A DNA stretch of 64,000 bases, taken from NCBI GenBank assembly GCA_025175895.1, contig CM045988.1, forward strand, positions 13,979,647 to 14,043,646, written 5' to 3'. The notes under the pieces are model-generated. The model was not told where the DNA came from and ran no database searches. It saw nothing but the letters and a program-made list of their open reading frames with translations. Source of the stretch: Wurfbainia villosa. Its lineage: Eukaryota > Streptophyta > Magnoliopsida > Zingiberales > Zingiberaceae. Position numbers and translations under genes: made by a program. The first letter of the stretch is position 1; the number at the start of each line of letters is the position of its first letter. This document shows positions 44,640 to 55,970 of this stretch, one piece after another.

Positions 44640-47600
44640 TGTAACGCCCGTAAAATTCCTAGCAATTTTACAAGAATTTTTGGCTTGATGATAATGGGCT
44701 TTATGTAGGCCTTTTTCCAAAACAAAAGAAAATAAGCCAAAAATGGATACAAGACCTAGGAATTGAACTCCAGACCTCTAGAGATAGCCAAGCCCTATAG
44801 ATGTACCCACTAACCATAAGCCCAATAGGATTGTATGATTAAGGAAAGGGGGGGGGGGACTATAGATAAATGGGACTAAGGGTAAATGAAGAGGCATAGA
44901 AAAGAAAAGAGGAACTTCTCTTCCTCCTCCCTTTATAAAGAAGAGGGAAGATTGAAATTGTTTACTTCCTCTCTTCTTCTTCCTCTTCTCACCGAAATTC
45001 TAAGGCTTCCCTCTCCATTTCCCTCTTTTGGCCGAGCCTCATCCAAGCAAGAAAGCTAGGGCTAGGTTGGTTCTTTAGGTTGTCTTCTCCACCAAAAGCA
45101 ACGCGAAGGATGTAAGTATCCCTCACCTGCATACGAGTAGCTTCGGTTGACGTTTTATAAAAGAAATTTATATTGTTATATTCGGCCAAGATATGATCTA
45201 GGGCTTCCATGAAGTTGTATGCCATGCTTTTGTAATTAGATGATGATGTTAGGGCTTAAAATGGATTAGGTCAAAAGTTAAACCTAGGAAACCCTATGAA
45301 CCATTCGGCCAACATGGGTTTTGTTGGTGTTTTATTGAAGTTATATCTTGTTTTTTCTTGCAAGTGATGATGTTAGCATGTTATAGGGATTAGGATAAAG
45401 ATCTAACTCTAGAGGCCTCCATGACCCATTCGGCCAAGTCATGAACTAGGGTCTCAAAGAAGCTCTATGCTATGTTTATGCTATGTTTTATAACTAGATT
45501 ATGATGTTAGGGTTTAAAGTGGGTTAGAACAAAAGCTAACCCTAATGAACACTTTAGTTCTATTCGGCCAAACCCTACTTTAGGGTTTCAATGAAGTTCC
45601 ATGCCATATTATGGGAACTAGATGATGATTTTAGGGTTTAAAGTGGGTTAGAGCAAAAGCTAACCCTAATGAACACTATAGTTCTATTCGGCCAAACCCC
45701 ACTATAGGGTTTCAATGAAGTTCCATACTATGTTTTGTAACTATATGATGAGGTTAAGTTTAAAAAGGATTAGGTCAAAAGTTAAACCTAAAGGCCCTAC
45801 ATGGACCATTCGCCACCTTTGGTTCTTAGGTTACAATGAAGTTCATACCATGAATTTTATGGAATTTGTATGCATATGTATGTTACTTGAATTAGGTTAA
45901 AGGTCTAAACCCTAAAAGCCTATAAGGACCATTCGGCCACCTTTGACCTCTTTAGGGTACAATGAAGTTCATACCATGAATTGTATGCTATGTTATGTTA
46001 ATGAAATCAGTTATGTTGTTATGAAATGAAGCATGCCATGCTATGTTAATGAAATAAGTTATGTGGTTATGAAATGAAGCATGCCATGCTATGTTAATGA
46101 AATAAGTTATGTTGTTATGAAATGAAGCATGCCATGCTATGTTAATGAAATAAGTTATGTTGTTATGAAATGAAGTATGCCATGCTATGTTAATGAAATA
46201 AGTTATGTTGTTATGAAATAAAGTATGCCATGACTATGTTAATGAAATAGGATAAGTTGTTATGAAATGAAGTATGCTATGCTATGTGAATGAAATGAAG
46301 CATGATGTGTATGAAATGAAGTATGCTATGCTATGTTAATGAAATAAGCTAAGATGTTATGACATGAAGTATGCTATGCTATGTGAATGAAATGAAGCAT
46401 GATGCGTTATGAAATGAAGTATGCTATGCTATGTTAAAGAAATAAGCTATGTTGTAAAATAAGCATATAAGTATTTTACTTTCTGCATGGCTTGTACCAA
46501 GACCTTAACAAGGTCCAAGAAGGGATGGGCTCCTAAGATGCCCTAGGTCGATGGAATAAGACTCGGGCCTAGGACGGGCTTCTATGTATGATTGCCCCTA
46601 GGTCGATGGAATAAGATTCGGGCCTAGTACGGGATGGGCTCCAAGATGCCTTAGGTCGATGGAGTAAGACTCGGGCCTAGGATGGGCTTCTACGCTATGA
46701 CGATTGCCCCTAGGTCGATGGAATAAGACTCGGGCCTAGAAACCTATTAGGTTCGAGACTTGCTACCTCGGGCCTATTTAGGGATGCGCGCTATGATAAT
46801 AAAGAAGTGGTACAATGTCGGGCCCAAATATGTTGAGATTTATATTTACGTACCTAGTGTATATATTTTCAAAAGCATCTTGCAAATAATATGCCATGAT
46901 TGTTAAGTTACATGTAATGTTAAATAATATGCCATGATTGTTAAGTTACATGTAATGTTAAATAATATGCCATGATTGTTAAGTTACATGTAATGTTAAA
47001 TAATATGCCATGATTGTTAAGTTACATGTTATGTTAAACGATATGCCAAGAACATTAAGTTATATGTTATGAAAGTTATGTTTTATGATATGTTATGAAC
47101 GTTTACATGCTTACGTTAGATATGTCATGAAAGTTATGTTTTACAATATGCTATGAATGTTTACATGTTTACGTTAGATACATTACAAGTTATGTTTGAT
47201 GATACGTGATCCATGTTATATTGCTTCTATGTTGTGAATGCATGCCATGATTAATGATAATGTATGGTTTTAGTGAGTAGGACAGGATCTTACTAAGCCT
47301 ATGTGCTTATAGTTTATCTTTCCCTCGTACTGCAGATAAGGGTAAGGGATGGATAAACTAAAGGGAGCAGCAGGAGGGGCCAATGTGTGTGGTAGTGGCA
47401 TGGTGGAGAAGATCCGTTAGGTCTAAACATGTTTACCTATGATAAAGATGTCTATTCATGTCCTCACTTATGTCTCCTTATGATGATGATGTTATGAATT
47501 TACTAAGCACTAAGTATCTGCATATATGATGCATGCTCTATGTTAAGAAGAAGAAGTAAAGAAGAAGTAAGAAGAAGTATCTATCCACGCTATGAAGCAT

Positions 47601-47829
47601 ACTCTATGCTAAGAAGAAGAAGTATATATATATATATGTATATATGTGTTAATGCATGTTTATGTTTAAAAGAAAAACAAAAAAAAAAGTATTAAGAAGT
47701 ATGTCTAAAGTCTTCCGCTGTGAGAATTAAGAAGTATGTATAAAGTCTTCCAGATGTAATGTATGTAATGTATATGCACGCGCACGCCTCCCGGACATTT
47801 AGGGTCCCGAAGGGCGTGGCGTGATGACA
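44640..47829 (+). repeat. J LTR 2 (shared middle LTR)
   Basis: Nearly identical to LTR 1 and 3. It serves as the 3' LTR of unit 1 and the 5' LTR of unit 2. No target duplication borders it. tRNA-like segment 44755-44821 (minus), TATA 44932-44940, 48-bp array 45981-46459, 38-bp array 46883-47070. It shares the long G-run (about 44848-44858) with LTR 3. The right end is altered to 'ggcgtgatgaca'. Confidence 0.95.
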
Positions 47830-48949
47830 GTTGGTATCGAGCGGATCTGCCTTTCCACTACACACACATCAAGCTCCAATCCTGCCGCTCCAAGTAAGAA
47901 TTCTATGTCTACTCTAACTTAGCTTATTTTATTCATGTATGATATAAAATGCCTTAGCTTATTTTGCTAATGCCTTTAGATTATTTAGTTCATGTATGAT
48001 ATAAAGTGCCTCTAGCTTGATTATAAAATGCCTTTACTTTATGCTTGTTCATGAATAATAGGAAATGTTTCTAGCTTAAATATGCATGAAAATAGGATAC
48101 CCTTATGCTTACGGCATGATGTAAAATACCTTAAGTTTAACTTATGCATGGGAACATGAATGAAGCTTAAAACGACCTTATGCTAGCCTTAGTTTAATTA
48201 CACGAATATATATATATATATAAATAAATAAATAAAATACTTTCTTGTTACGAAAATTGATTTTCGTAATTATTTGTAAGGTCTATGCTCATCCAATTGA
48301 ATTGCCGTTTAGACGGGTTGGTCGGTTTTGCATCACTTCAATTATTTCAATTTCAGATGGCACTGACGATGACACCACCATGACCCGTCGTGATGTGTCA
48401 CGAAACCGATTAAGGGAAGCTATTGAAGAGATAGTTTATAAACTGAGGGGTCATCAGACATGAAAAGGCTCGATTGTCTTTTTAGGAGACTCGAGCGGCA
48501 AGAGTTTCATCGACAATTATAAGATATGGGCCTTGGTCCGCCTCTCGCCAAATGAGTTCATGGTAGTTGCACACCACGGTGGGGCCGATGAAGGCGGATA
48601 ACCTATGCCGTGTCTGGAACTACGGAGCACAAGGTTCAAGAGAATCCGTGGTAACTCGCCTCGAGAAGAATGTAGAGGGTTCTACAAACAATAACTTCAT
48701 CGCTGCGAGACTACCCTAATAAGGCCAAGGAAGATAGGACTAAAAATGATTACAACCGCACTAGGGTTTGTCCTAGTGGGAGTCGTAATAAACTATCTTC
48801 TCAAGTAGTTTTGTTTCGATTAGAAATAAGGAATGTTATATGTTAACATTTTTCCTTTCAAAGTATGAATAAGAAATGATGAGCTCATTCCTTGAATTAG
48901 TGATTAGTCCATTGCATGGGATGTATGTGGTATAGTTGATCAATGTGCT
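47830..48949 (+). other. J unit 2 PBS, leader and unrecognised remnant
   Basis: Same content as 41501-42660: degenerate PBS (47832-47845), the 'catgtatgatataaaatgcc' leader, a TA/TAAA microsatellite (48205-48237), then a decayed block (48340-48720). The frame 48245-48463 is part of this block and has no recognised domain. Confidence 0.5.
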
Positions 48950-50875
48950 AGAAAGGACAAGAAATATGAGTGGACGGACACTGCGAGAGAGGAGTTTCAC
49001 AGAGTTGAAAAGGAGACGGACTCCCAATTCTTGCTCTTCCAGGACAAGAAGAAGGCTTCGACATGTACAGTGACGCTCCAAGATGGGACTCGAGTGACTT
49101 ATGCGAGAATGGCAAGGTCATTGCCTACGCCTCTAGGCAACTCAAGGAACACGAAGGAATTATCCCACCCACGATTTAGAGCTAGCGGCCGTGGTCTTTG
49201 CTCTCAAAACATGGAGGCATTATCTCTATGGAGCTCGATGTAGGATTTATACTGCAGACCACCGTAGTCAAATATTTCTTCACCTGTAAGGACTGAACAT
49301 GAGATGCACAGATGGCTCGAGCTCACAAGGATTATGATCTGAGATTCTTTACCATCCGGGAAAGCTAACAAGGTGGGTGATGCACTCAGTGAAGTCTGCG
49401 CCACCTTGATGTCCCTCTGATGCTATCTCGACCCTTAGAAAAAGAGATTACGCTACGGGGTGGAAATCATTTCCGACAGCTCAACCCTGACGATAGCACC
49501 GACGCTGTTCGATGATATACTGGAAAAGCAAGCCCGTGACCCAAGCCTTCAGAGGATCAAGCAAGAGGTCCTAGAGGGAAAGGACGACGGGTTTCGGATC
49601 TCTGATAGTGGAGTACTCTACCTCGTGGATCGCTTGTATTCCCGACGATCCGTAATTACAAGGAGATACTTGAGGAAGCTCACGGGACTCCTTACGCGAT
49701 GCATCCCGAACCACCAAGATGTACCAAGACCTCAAACGAAGTTTTGGTGGTTTGGAATGAAAAGAGATGTGGCTCGATGTCAAGATTACCGACACCGCCA
49801 AAGGGTTAAGGCAGAGCACCAAAGACCTGGAGGAACACTGCAGCCGATCCAGATTCCAGAATGGAAATGGGAGGACATTTCTATGGATTTCATCTCAGGA
49901 TTGCCCAAGACGACAACGGTTATGATGCTATATGGGTGATTGTCAGATGATTGACGAAGTCCGCCATTTCTTAGCAATCAAGATGACCTATTCGACGAGC
50001 AACCTGGCTCGATTATATGCTAGAAATCATCCGACTTGGAATCCCTAAGACCATCATTTCGATAGAGATGGTCGCTTATTTCCATCGAGTGCGTCGTAAG
50101 GCCTTAGGCACAAAGCTATTGTTCAAGATCGCCTTCCATCCCCAGATGACGAATCGAAAGGGTAAATGGCATCGGAAGATATGTTAAGAGCTCATACTGA
50201 TTTCAAAGGTAGCTGGTGTCGATACTTATGTTTGCAGACCAGCTACAATAATAGCTACCAAGCTACTATTGGAATGGCACCTACGAGGCTCTATACGGGA
50301 GGAAATGTAGATCTCCCATATCTTTGCCGTACGAGGTGGTGAAAAGAAGAGGATGGGACTCACGGATTTCATCGATGACACCACCGAGCTATACGGAACA
50401 TCCGCCAGAGAATTGAAATCGCCGCCGACAAAAAGAGCTATGCGGATAAGAGGCGAGACCATTAGAATTCGAGGTTGGGGACCTAGTATTCTCAAAGTGG
50501 CTCCCATGAAGGGAGTAATGAGGTTAAAGAAGGGTAAACCGAGTCCACGCTACGGGGACCGTATCCGATATCGCAGAGGATTGGCAATGTAGCTTATAAG
50601 CTAGAGCCTCAAGAGATGTCGGCTATTCACAACGTGTTCCATGTCTCTGTGCTCAAGAAATGCATTTCGATCTGGACCAAGTGATCGAGCCACAAACAGA
50701 TAAGTTCAAGAGGACCTAAGTATTGAAAGTCGGCCTATCCAAATACTAGACCGAGAAATCAAGAGGCTAAGGAACAAAGAGGTACCCTTAGTAAAGGTCC
50801 TGTGCGTAATCAATGATGACGGAGGCTACCGGGAACGCGAGGAGGACATGAAGAAGAAGTACAAATTGTTCTAAG
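48950..50875 (+). pseudogene. Chromovirus pol C-terminal part, J unit 2
   Basis: Copy of 42663-44603 with a different set of short indels. 49460-49939 is the longest frame: SLQRIKQEVLEGKDDGFRIS (complete here but broken in unit 1), then KFWWFGMKRDVAR, RVKAEHQRPGGTLQPIQIPE and WEDISMDFISGLPKT. The RNase H part (49030-49380) is split among frames. 50353-50592 covers the region after the integrase core (RAMRIRG, GDRIRYRRGLAM in a shifted frame). RT is absent, as in unit 1. That both units lack the same parts but have different small lesions shows that duplication came before the small lesions, or that the lesions are sequence errors. Confidence 0.86.
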
Positions 50876-50909
50876 TTTCGAGGACTAAACTTTTAAAGGT
50901 ATGAAGGAT

Positions 50910-53900
50910 TGTAACGCAAAAATTCCTAGCAATTTTACAAGAATTTTGGCTTGATGATAATGGGCTTTATGTAGGCCTTTTTCCAAAACAAAAGAAAATA
51001 AGCCAAAAATGGATACAAGACCTAGGAATTGAACTCCAGACCTCTAGAGATAGCCAAGCCCTATAGATGTACCCACTAACCATAATCCCAATAGGATTGT
51101 ATGATTAAGGAAAGGGGGGGGGGGGACTATAGATAAATGGGACTAAGGGTAAATGAAGAGGCATAGAAAAGAAAAGAGGAACTTCTCTTCCTCCTCCCTT
51201 TATAAAGAAGAGGGAAGATTGAAATTGTTTACTTCCTCTCTTCTTCTTCCTCTTCTCACCGAAATTCTAAGGCTTCCCTCTCCATTTCCCTCTTTTAGCC
51301 GAGCCTCATCCAAGCAAGAAAGCTAGGGCTAGGTTGGTTCTTTAGGTTGTCTTCTCCACCAAAAGCAACGCGAAGGATGTAAGTATCCCTCACCTGCATA
51401 CGAGTAGCTTCGGTTGACGTTTTATAAAAGAAATTTATATTGTTATATTCGGCCAAGATATGATCTAGGGCTTCCATGAAGTTGTATGCCATGCTTTTGT
51501 AATTAGATGATGATGTTAGGGCTTAAAATGGATTAGGTCAAAAGTTAAACCTAGGAAACCCTATGAACCATTCGGCCAACATGGGTTTTGTTGGTGTTTT
51601 ATTGAAGTTATATCTTGTTTTTTCTTGCAAGTGATGATGTTAGCATGTTATAGGGATTAGGATAAAGATCTAACTCTAGAGGCCTCCATGACCCATTCGG
51701 CCAAGTCATGAACTAGGGTCTCAAAGAAGCTCTATGCTATGTTTATGCTATGTTTTATAACTAGATTATGATGTTAGGGTTTAAAGTGGGTTAGAACAAA
51801 AGCTAACCCTAATGAACACTTTAGTTCTATTCGCCAAACCCTACTTTAGGGTTTCAATGAAGTTCCATGCCATATTATGGGAACTAGATGATGATTTTAG
51901 GGTTTAAAGTGGGTTAGAGCAAAAGCTAACCCTAATGAACACTATAGTTCTATTCGGCCAAACCCCACTATAGGGTTTCAATGAAGTTCCATACTATGTT
52001 TTGTAACTATATGATGAGGTTAAGTTTTTAAAGGATTAGGTCAAAGTTAAACCCAAAGGCCCTACATGGACCATTCGCCACCTTTGGTTCTTAGGTTACA
52101 ATGAAGTTCATACCATGAATTTTATGGAATTTGTATGCATATGTATGTTACTTGAATTAGGTTAAAGGTCTAAACCCTAAAAAGCCTATAAGGACCATTC
52201 GGCCACCTTTGACCTCTTTAGGGTACAATGAAGTTCATACCATGAATTGTATGCTATGTTATGTTAATGAAATCAGTTATGTTGTTATGAAATGAAGCAT
52301 GCCATGCTATGTTAATGAAATAAGGTGGTTATGAAATGAAGCATGCCATGCTATGTTAATGAAATAAGTTATGTTGTTATGAAATGAAGCATGCCATGCT
52401 ATGTTAATGAAATAAGTTATGTTGTTATGAAATGAAGTATGCCATGCTATGTTAATGAAATAAGTTATGTTGTTATGAAATAAAGTATGCCATGACTATG
52501 TTAATGAAATAGGATAAGTTGTTATGAAATGAAGTATGCTATGCTATGTGAATGAAATGAAGCATGATGTGTATGAAATGAAGTATGCTATGCTATGTTA
52601 ATGAAATAAGCTAAGATGTTATGACATGAAGTATGCTATGCTATGTGAATGAAATGAAGCATGATGCGTTATGAAATGAAGTATGCTATGCTATGTTAAA
52701 GAAATAAGCTATGTTGTAAAATAAGCATATAAGTATTTTACTGCATGGTTGTACCAAGACCTTAACAAGGTCCAAGAAGGGATGGGCTCCTAAGATGCCC
52801 TAGGTCGATGGAATAAGACTCGGGCCTAGGATGGGCTTCTAGGGATGGTTGCCGCAAGGTCGATGGAATAAGATTCGGGCCTAGGACGGGATGGGCTCCA
52901 AGATGCCTTAGGTCGATGGAGTAAGACTCGGGCCTAGGATGGGCTTCTACGCTATGACGATTGCCCTAGGTCGATGGAATAAGACTCGGGCCTAGAAACC
53001 TATTAGGTTCGAGACTTGCTACCTCGGGCCTATTTAGGGATGCGCGCTATGATAATGAAGAAGTGGTACAATGTCGGGCCCAAATATGTTGAGATTTATA
53101 TTTACGTACCTAGTGTATATATTTTCAAAAGCATCTTGCAAATAATATGCCATGATTGTTAAGTTACATGTAATGTTAAATAATATGCCATGATTGTTAA
53201 GTTACATGTAATGTTAAATAATATGCCATGATTGTTAAGTTACATGTAATGTTAAATAATATGCCATGATTGTTAAGTTACATGTTATGTTAAACGATAT
53301 GCCAAGAACGTTAAGTTATATGTTATGAAAGTTATGTTTTATGATATGTTATGAACGTTTACATGCTTACGTTAGATATGTCATGAAAGTTATGTTTTAC
53401 AATATGCTATGAATGTTTACATGTTTACGTTAGATACATTACAAGTTATGTTTGATGATACGGTGATCCATGTTATATTGCTTCTATGTTGTGAATGCTG
53501 CATGCCATGATTAATGATAATGTATGGTTTTAGTGAGTAGGACAGGATCTTACTAAGCCTATGTGCTTATAGTTTATCTTTCCCTCGTACTGCAGATAAG
53601 GGTAAGGGATGGATAAACTAAAGGGAGCAGCAAGAGGGGCCAATGTGTGTGGTAGTGGCATGGTGGAGAAGATCCGTTAGGTCTAAACATGTTTACCTAT
53701 GATAAAGATGTCTATTCATGTCCTCACTTATGTCTCCTTATGATGATGATGTTATGAATTTACTAAGCACTAAGTATCTGCATATATGATGCATGCTCTA
53801 TGTTAAGAAGAAGAAGTAAAGAAGAAGTAAGAAGAAGTATCTATCCACGCTATGAAGCATACTCTATGCTAAGAAGAAGAAGTATATATATATATATGTA

Positions 53901-54074
53901 TATATGTGTTAATGCATGTTTATGTTTAAAAGAAAAACAAAAAAAAAAGTATTAAGAAGTATGTCTAAAGTCTTCCGCTGTGAGAATTAAGAAGTATGTA
54001 TAAAGTCTTCCAGATAATGTATGTATGTGTCACACGCTACGCCTCCGACATTTAGGGTCCCTAAGGGCGTGACA
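50910..54074 (+). repeat. J LTR 3
   Basis: Terminal LTR of the array; starts TGTAACGCAAAAATTCC (a short deletion against LTR 1) and ends AAGGGCGTGACA, followed by ATTGA. tRNA-like segment 51021-51087 (minus), TATA 51199-51207, 'attcggcca' repeats 51440-52245, 48-bp array 52247-52725, 38-bp array 53140-53327, AAG/TA microsatellite 53806-53910. Confidence 0.95.
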
Positions 54075-54079
54075 ATTGA

Positions 54080-54276
54080 CCCTTAACCTAATTGTGTCAA
54101 TTTCGATCAATTTTTCAACTTCCATAAAATTCACTGACACATCTTAAAATCTTTTAGGACATAATTCAACCTCATTTACAAGGAATCCTAAAACCTTGAA
54201 AATGTCCTAAAGTGTCACCTTTATCATGGTTAGGTTAACTACCTATTCATTCAAGGTTGGCACACCCTAAACCCAT
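54080..54276 (-). other. Conserved non-coding module of C (gag-proximal part)
   Basis: Between gag and J. On the minus strand it aligns with 455-660 of element I ('taggagcgtgat', 'gatgggtttagg', 'ggtagttaacctaaccat'). No coding frame. Confidence 0.65.
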
Positions 54277-55905
54277 CTAGCGTGAGGGTATCACGCTCCT
54301 AGGAACCCAATACCTATTGGAGCTCCTTGGGTTTACTAGGTACTCGCTAGTGATAACTTCTCTTAGTACCTTTCTAATGACCCTCCTAGGCTTGGAAGCC
54401 TTGGTCATTGTGACCTTGTCAAGATTAATCCTAGGGATTGCTTCCCTTGTAACCTTGTTAGTGGCTTTCCTAGGTTTCATTGAAACCTTAGCCACTAGAC
54501 ACTTACCATGGTCAACTCTAGGAATGACTTCCCTTGTGACCTTGATTTTCCTAAACCTAGTACTAGTTCCATAATTAAATGGAACATTATGGTATGTTTG
54601 TATGGTCTTCTTGGGCTTAGGCTTGTGACCCAAACCTTCCCTGACCTTAACTAAATCTTTCCTACCAATACTTAAGTTTTGTCCATTTGACCCTATAATC
54701 ATGTTTTCCATCTTAGGGTTTTCTCCATTTTCTCAAGCTTTGACCTCAAAGCTTGATTTTCCTTTTCTAATACCTGAATTTTTGAATTTCCATTGTTTCT
54801 TGAGATATTTTTCTTCCTAGGCATATGCCTAAATTTCTTAGGGTTATTAGATGGGGTCTCAACCTTATCCCTAAGATTACAATGTTTGGCACCTAAACAA
54901 AAATACTTATTTTTAGATTGATCCTTAGGCTTACTACTAGCAAGCTTCTTATAATCATCAACAATTGCAAGTAAATTAAAACCATTCCTAGCATTCTTTC
55001 TATCATTACATAAATTACGAGCATTATTAAAATTTACCTTAGGGTTTGCCTTAGCTCCCCCTACATTTGAGCTCTCTCCTTTGTCCTTCCGAGGGTAACT
55101 CCCCTTAGGACATTGACTCTGGTAATGCCCCCTTTTGTTGCACTTGAAGTATACTATATGCTCCGTGCTCTTGCGAATTGGGACTCCGACTTCCTTTGAC
55201 TTTTCTTTGGCCCTTGGTGTCGGTTGAGCTTTTTTGACTCTTTTTGGGCATTTACTCTTATAATGCCCTACTTCCCTACACTCAAAGCATGTTATATGAT
55301 TTTTATTTTTTAACAATTGCATTTGAGTTACCTTCTTGAAAGGTAGGTGAATTTTGTCCTTCTTCTTCATGTCCAGAGGTAGATGACTCCTCCTCTTGCT
55401 CTTGTTCCGGGGTTGAAGATCTAACCTCCCCCTCAATCCTTGACGTATAGACTTCTACAATTTCTTCAATCTTGGAAGTTGAACACTTCTCAACCTCCGA
55501 ATCATCAAGAGCTTGGGATGATGAACATTCTTCTCCTTTGGACTTGTCATCATCTTGAATCATTGAAAATTCATCATGGAGCTTAGCAAGCTTGCTCCAT
55601 AATTCCTTAGCATTCCTGAACATTCCTAATTTGCACAAAATGTTATTAGATATTAAATTAACTAAAATCTTCGTTACCTTATCATTAGCCTCAAATCTTT
55701 GGACTTCTCCCTCAGTCCATTTACTTCGATTGAGAGTTCTCCTCTTCTTGTCTGTTGGAGTCTTGAAACTTTTCGTCAATGCGAACCACTCCTCAATGTT
55801 CATTTGGAAGAAAAATTTAGTCATTGTCTTCCATTGAGCAAATCCTTCAAATCCATAGGGTGGTGGAAATCGAATGTCACGCCCAAATCCGTCTTTAAAC
55901 TCCAT
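54277..55905 (-). pseudogene. Copia-type gag, element C
   Basis: Start ATG at 55903-55905, 48 bases after the PBS. 55905-55303 gives the capsid (UBN2/DUF4219-like): PPPYGFEGFAQWKTMTKFFF, then EGEVQRFEANDKVTKILVNL and FRNAKELWSKLAKLHDEFSM, followed by an acidic linker. A one-base slip in an A-run near 55305 moves the frame to 55436-54699, with zinc knuckle CFECREVGHYKSKC and a second one, YFKCNKRGHYQSQC, in which the first Cys is Tyr, then a possible coiled coil (LEKENQALRSKLEKMEKTLR). A second slip near 54705 leads to 54711-54277, the basic tail ending NRYWVPRSVIPSR. No protease follows. Only two slips break it, so gag has been kept in better shape than one would expect for the family's age. 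Confidence 0.85.
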
Positions 55906-55952
55906 CGCCTCTAGCTTTAGCTCCTTGGTGGCTAGTCCAAATGAAGAGCCAA

Positions 55953-55968
55953 CCTGACTCTGATACCA
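55953..55968 (-). promoter_or_regulatory. Primer-binding site of C (tRNA-iMet)
   Basis: TGGTATCAGAGTCAGG on the minus strand, two bases inside the LTR edge. Confidence 0.88.
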
Positions 55969-55970
55969 CT

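Larger units (their letters stand above)
38309..54074 (+). mobile_element. Element J: tandem chromovirus array, LTR-int-LTR-int-LTR
   Basis: Three LTRs of about 3.2 kb (38309-41500, 44640-47829, 50910-54074) enclose two internal regions of about 3.1 kb. One 5-bp duplication, ATTGA, flanks the whole array (38304-38308 and 54075-54079); none flanks the middle LTR. Both internal regions have the same gag-protease-RT deletion and keep RNase H and integrase. This is what unequal recombination between the LTRs of one inserted, already deleted element would give. LTRs start TGTAACGCCC and end GTGACA. The pol type and LTR ends suggest a Tekay/Del-like chromovirus. Inserted in C's non-coding module, in the opposite direction. 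Confidence 0.93.

Noticed and set aside
38309..54074. Three separate J-family insertions (for example a full element plus a solo LTR).
   Set aside because: Only the outer ends carry the ATTGA duplication, and the middle LTR joins directly to both internal regions at the usual PBS and 3' ends.
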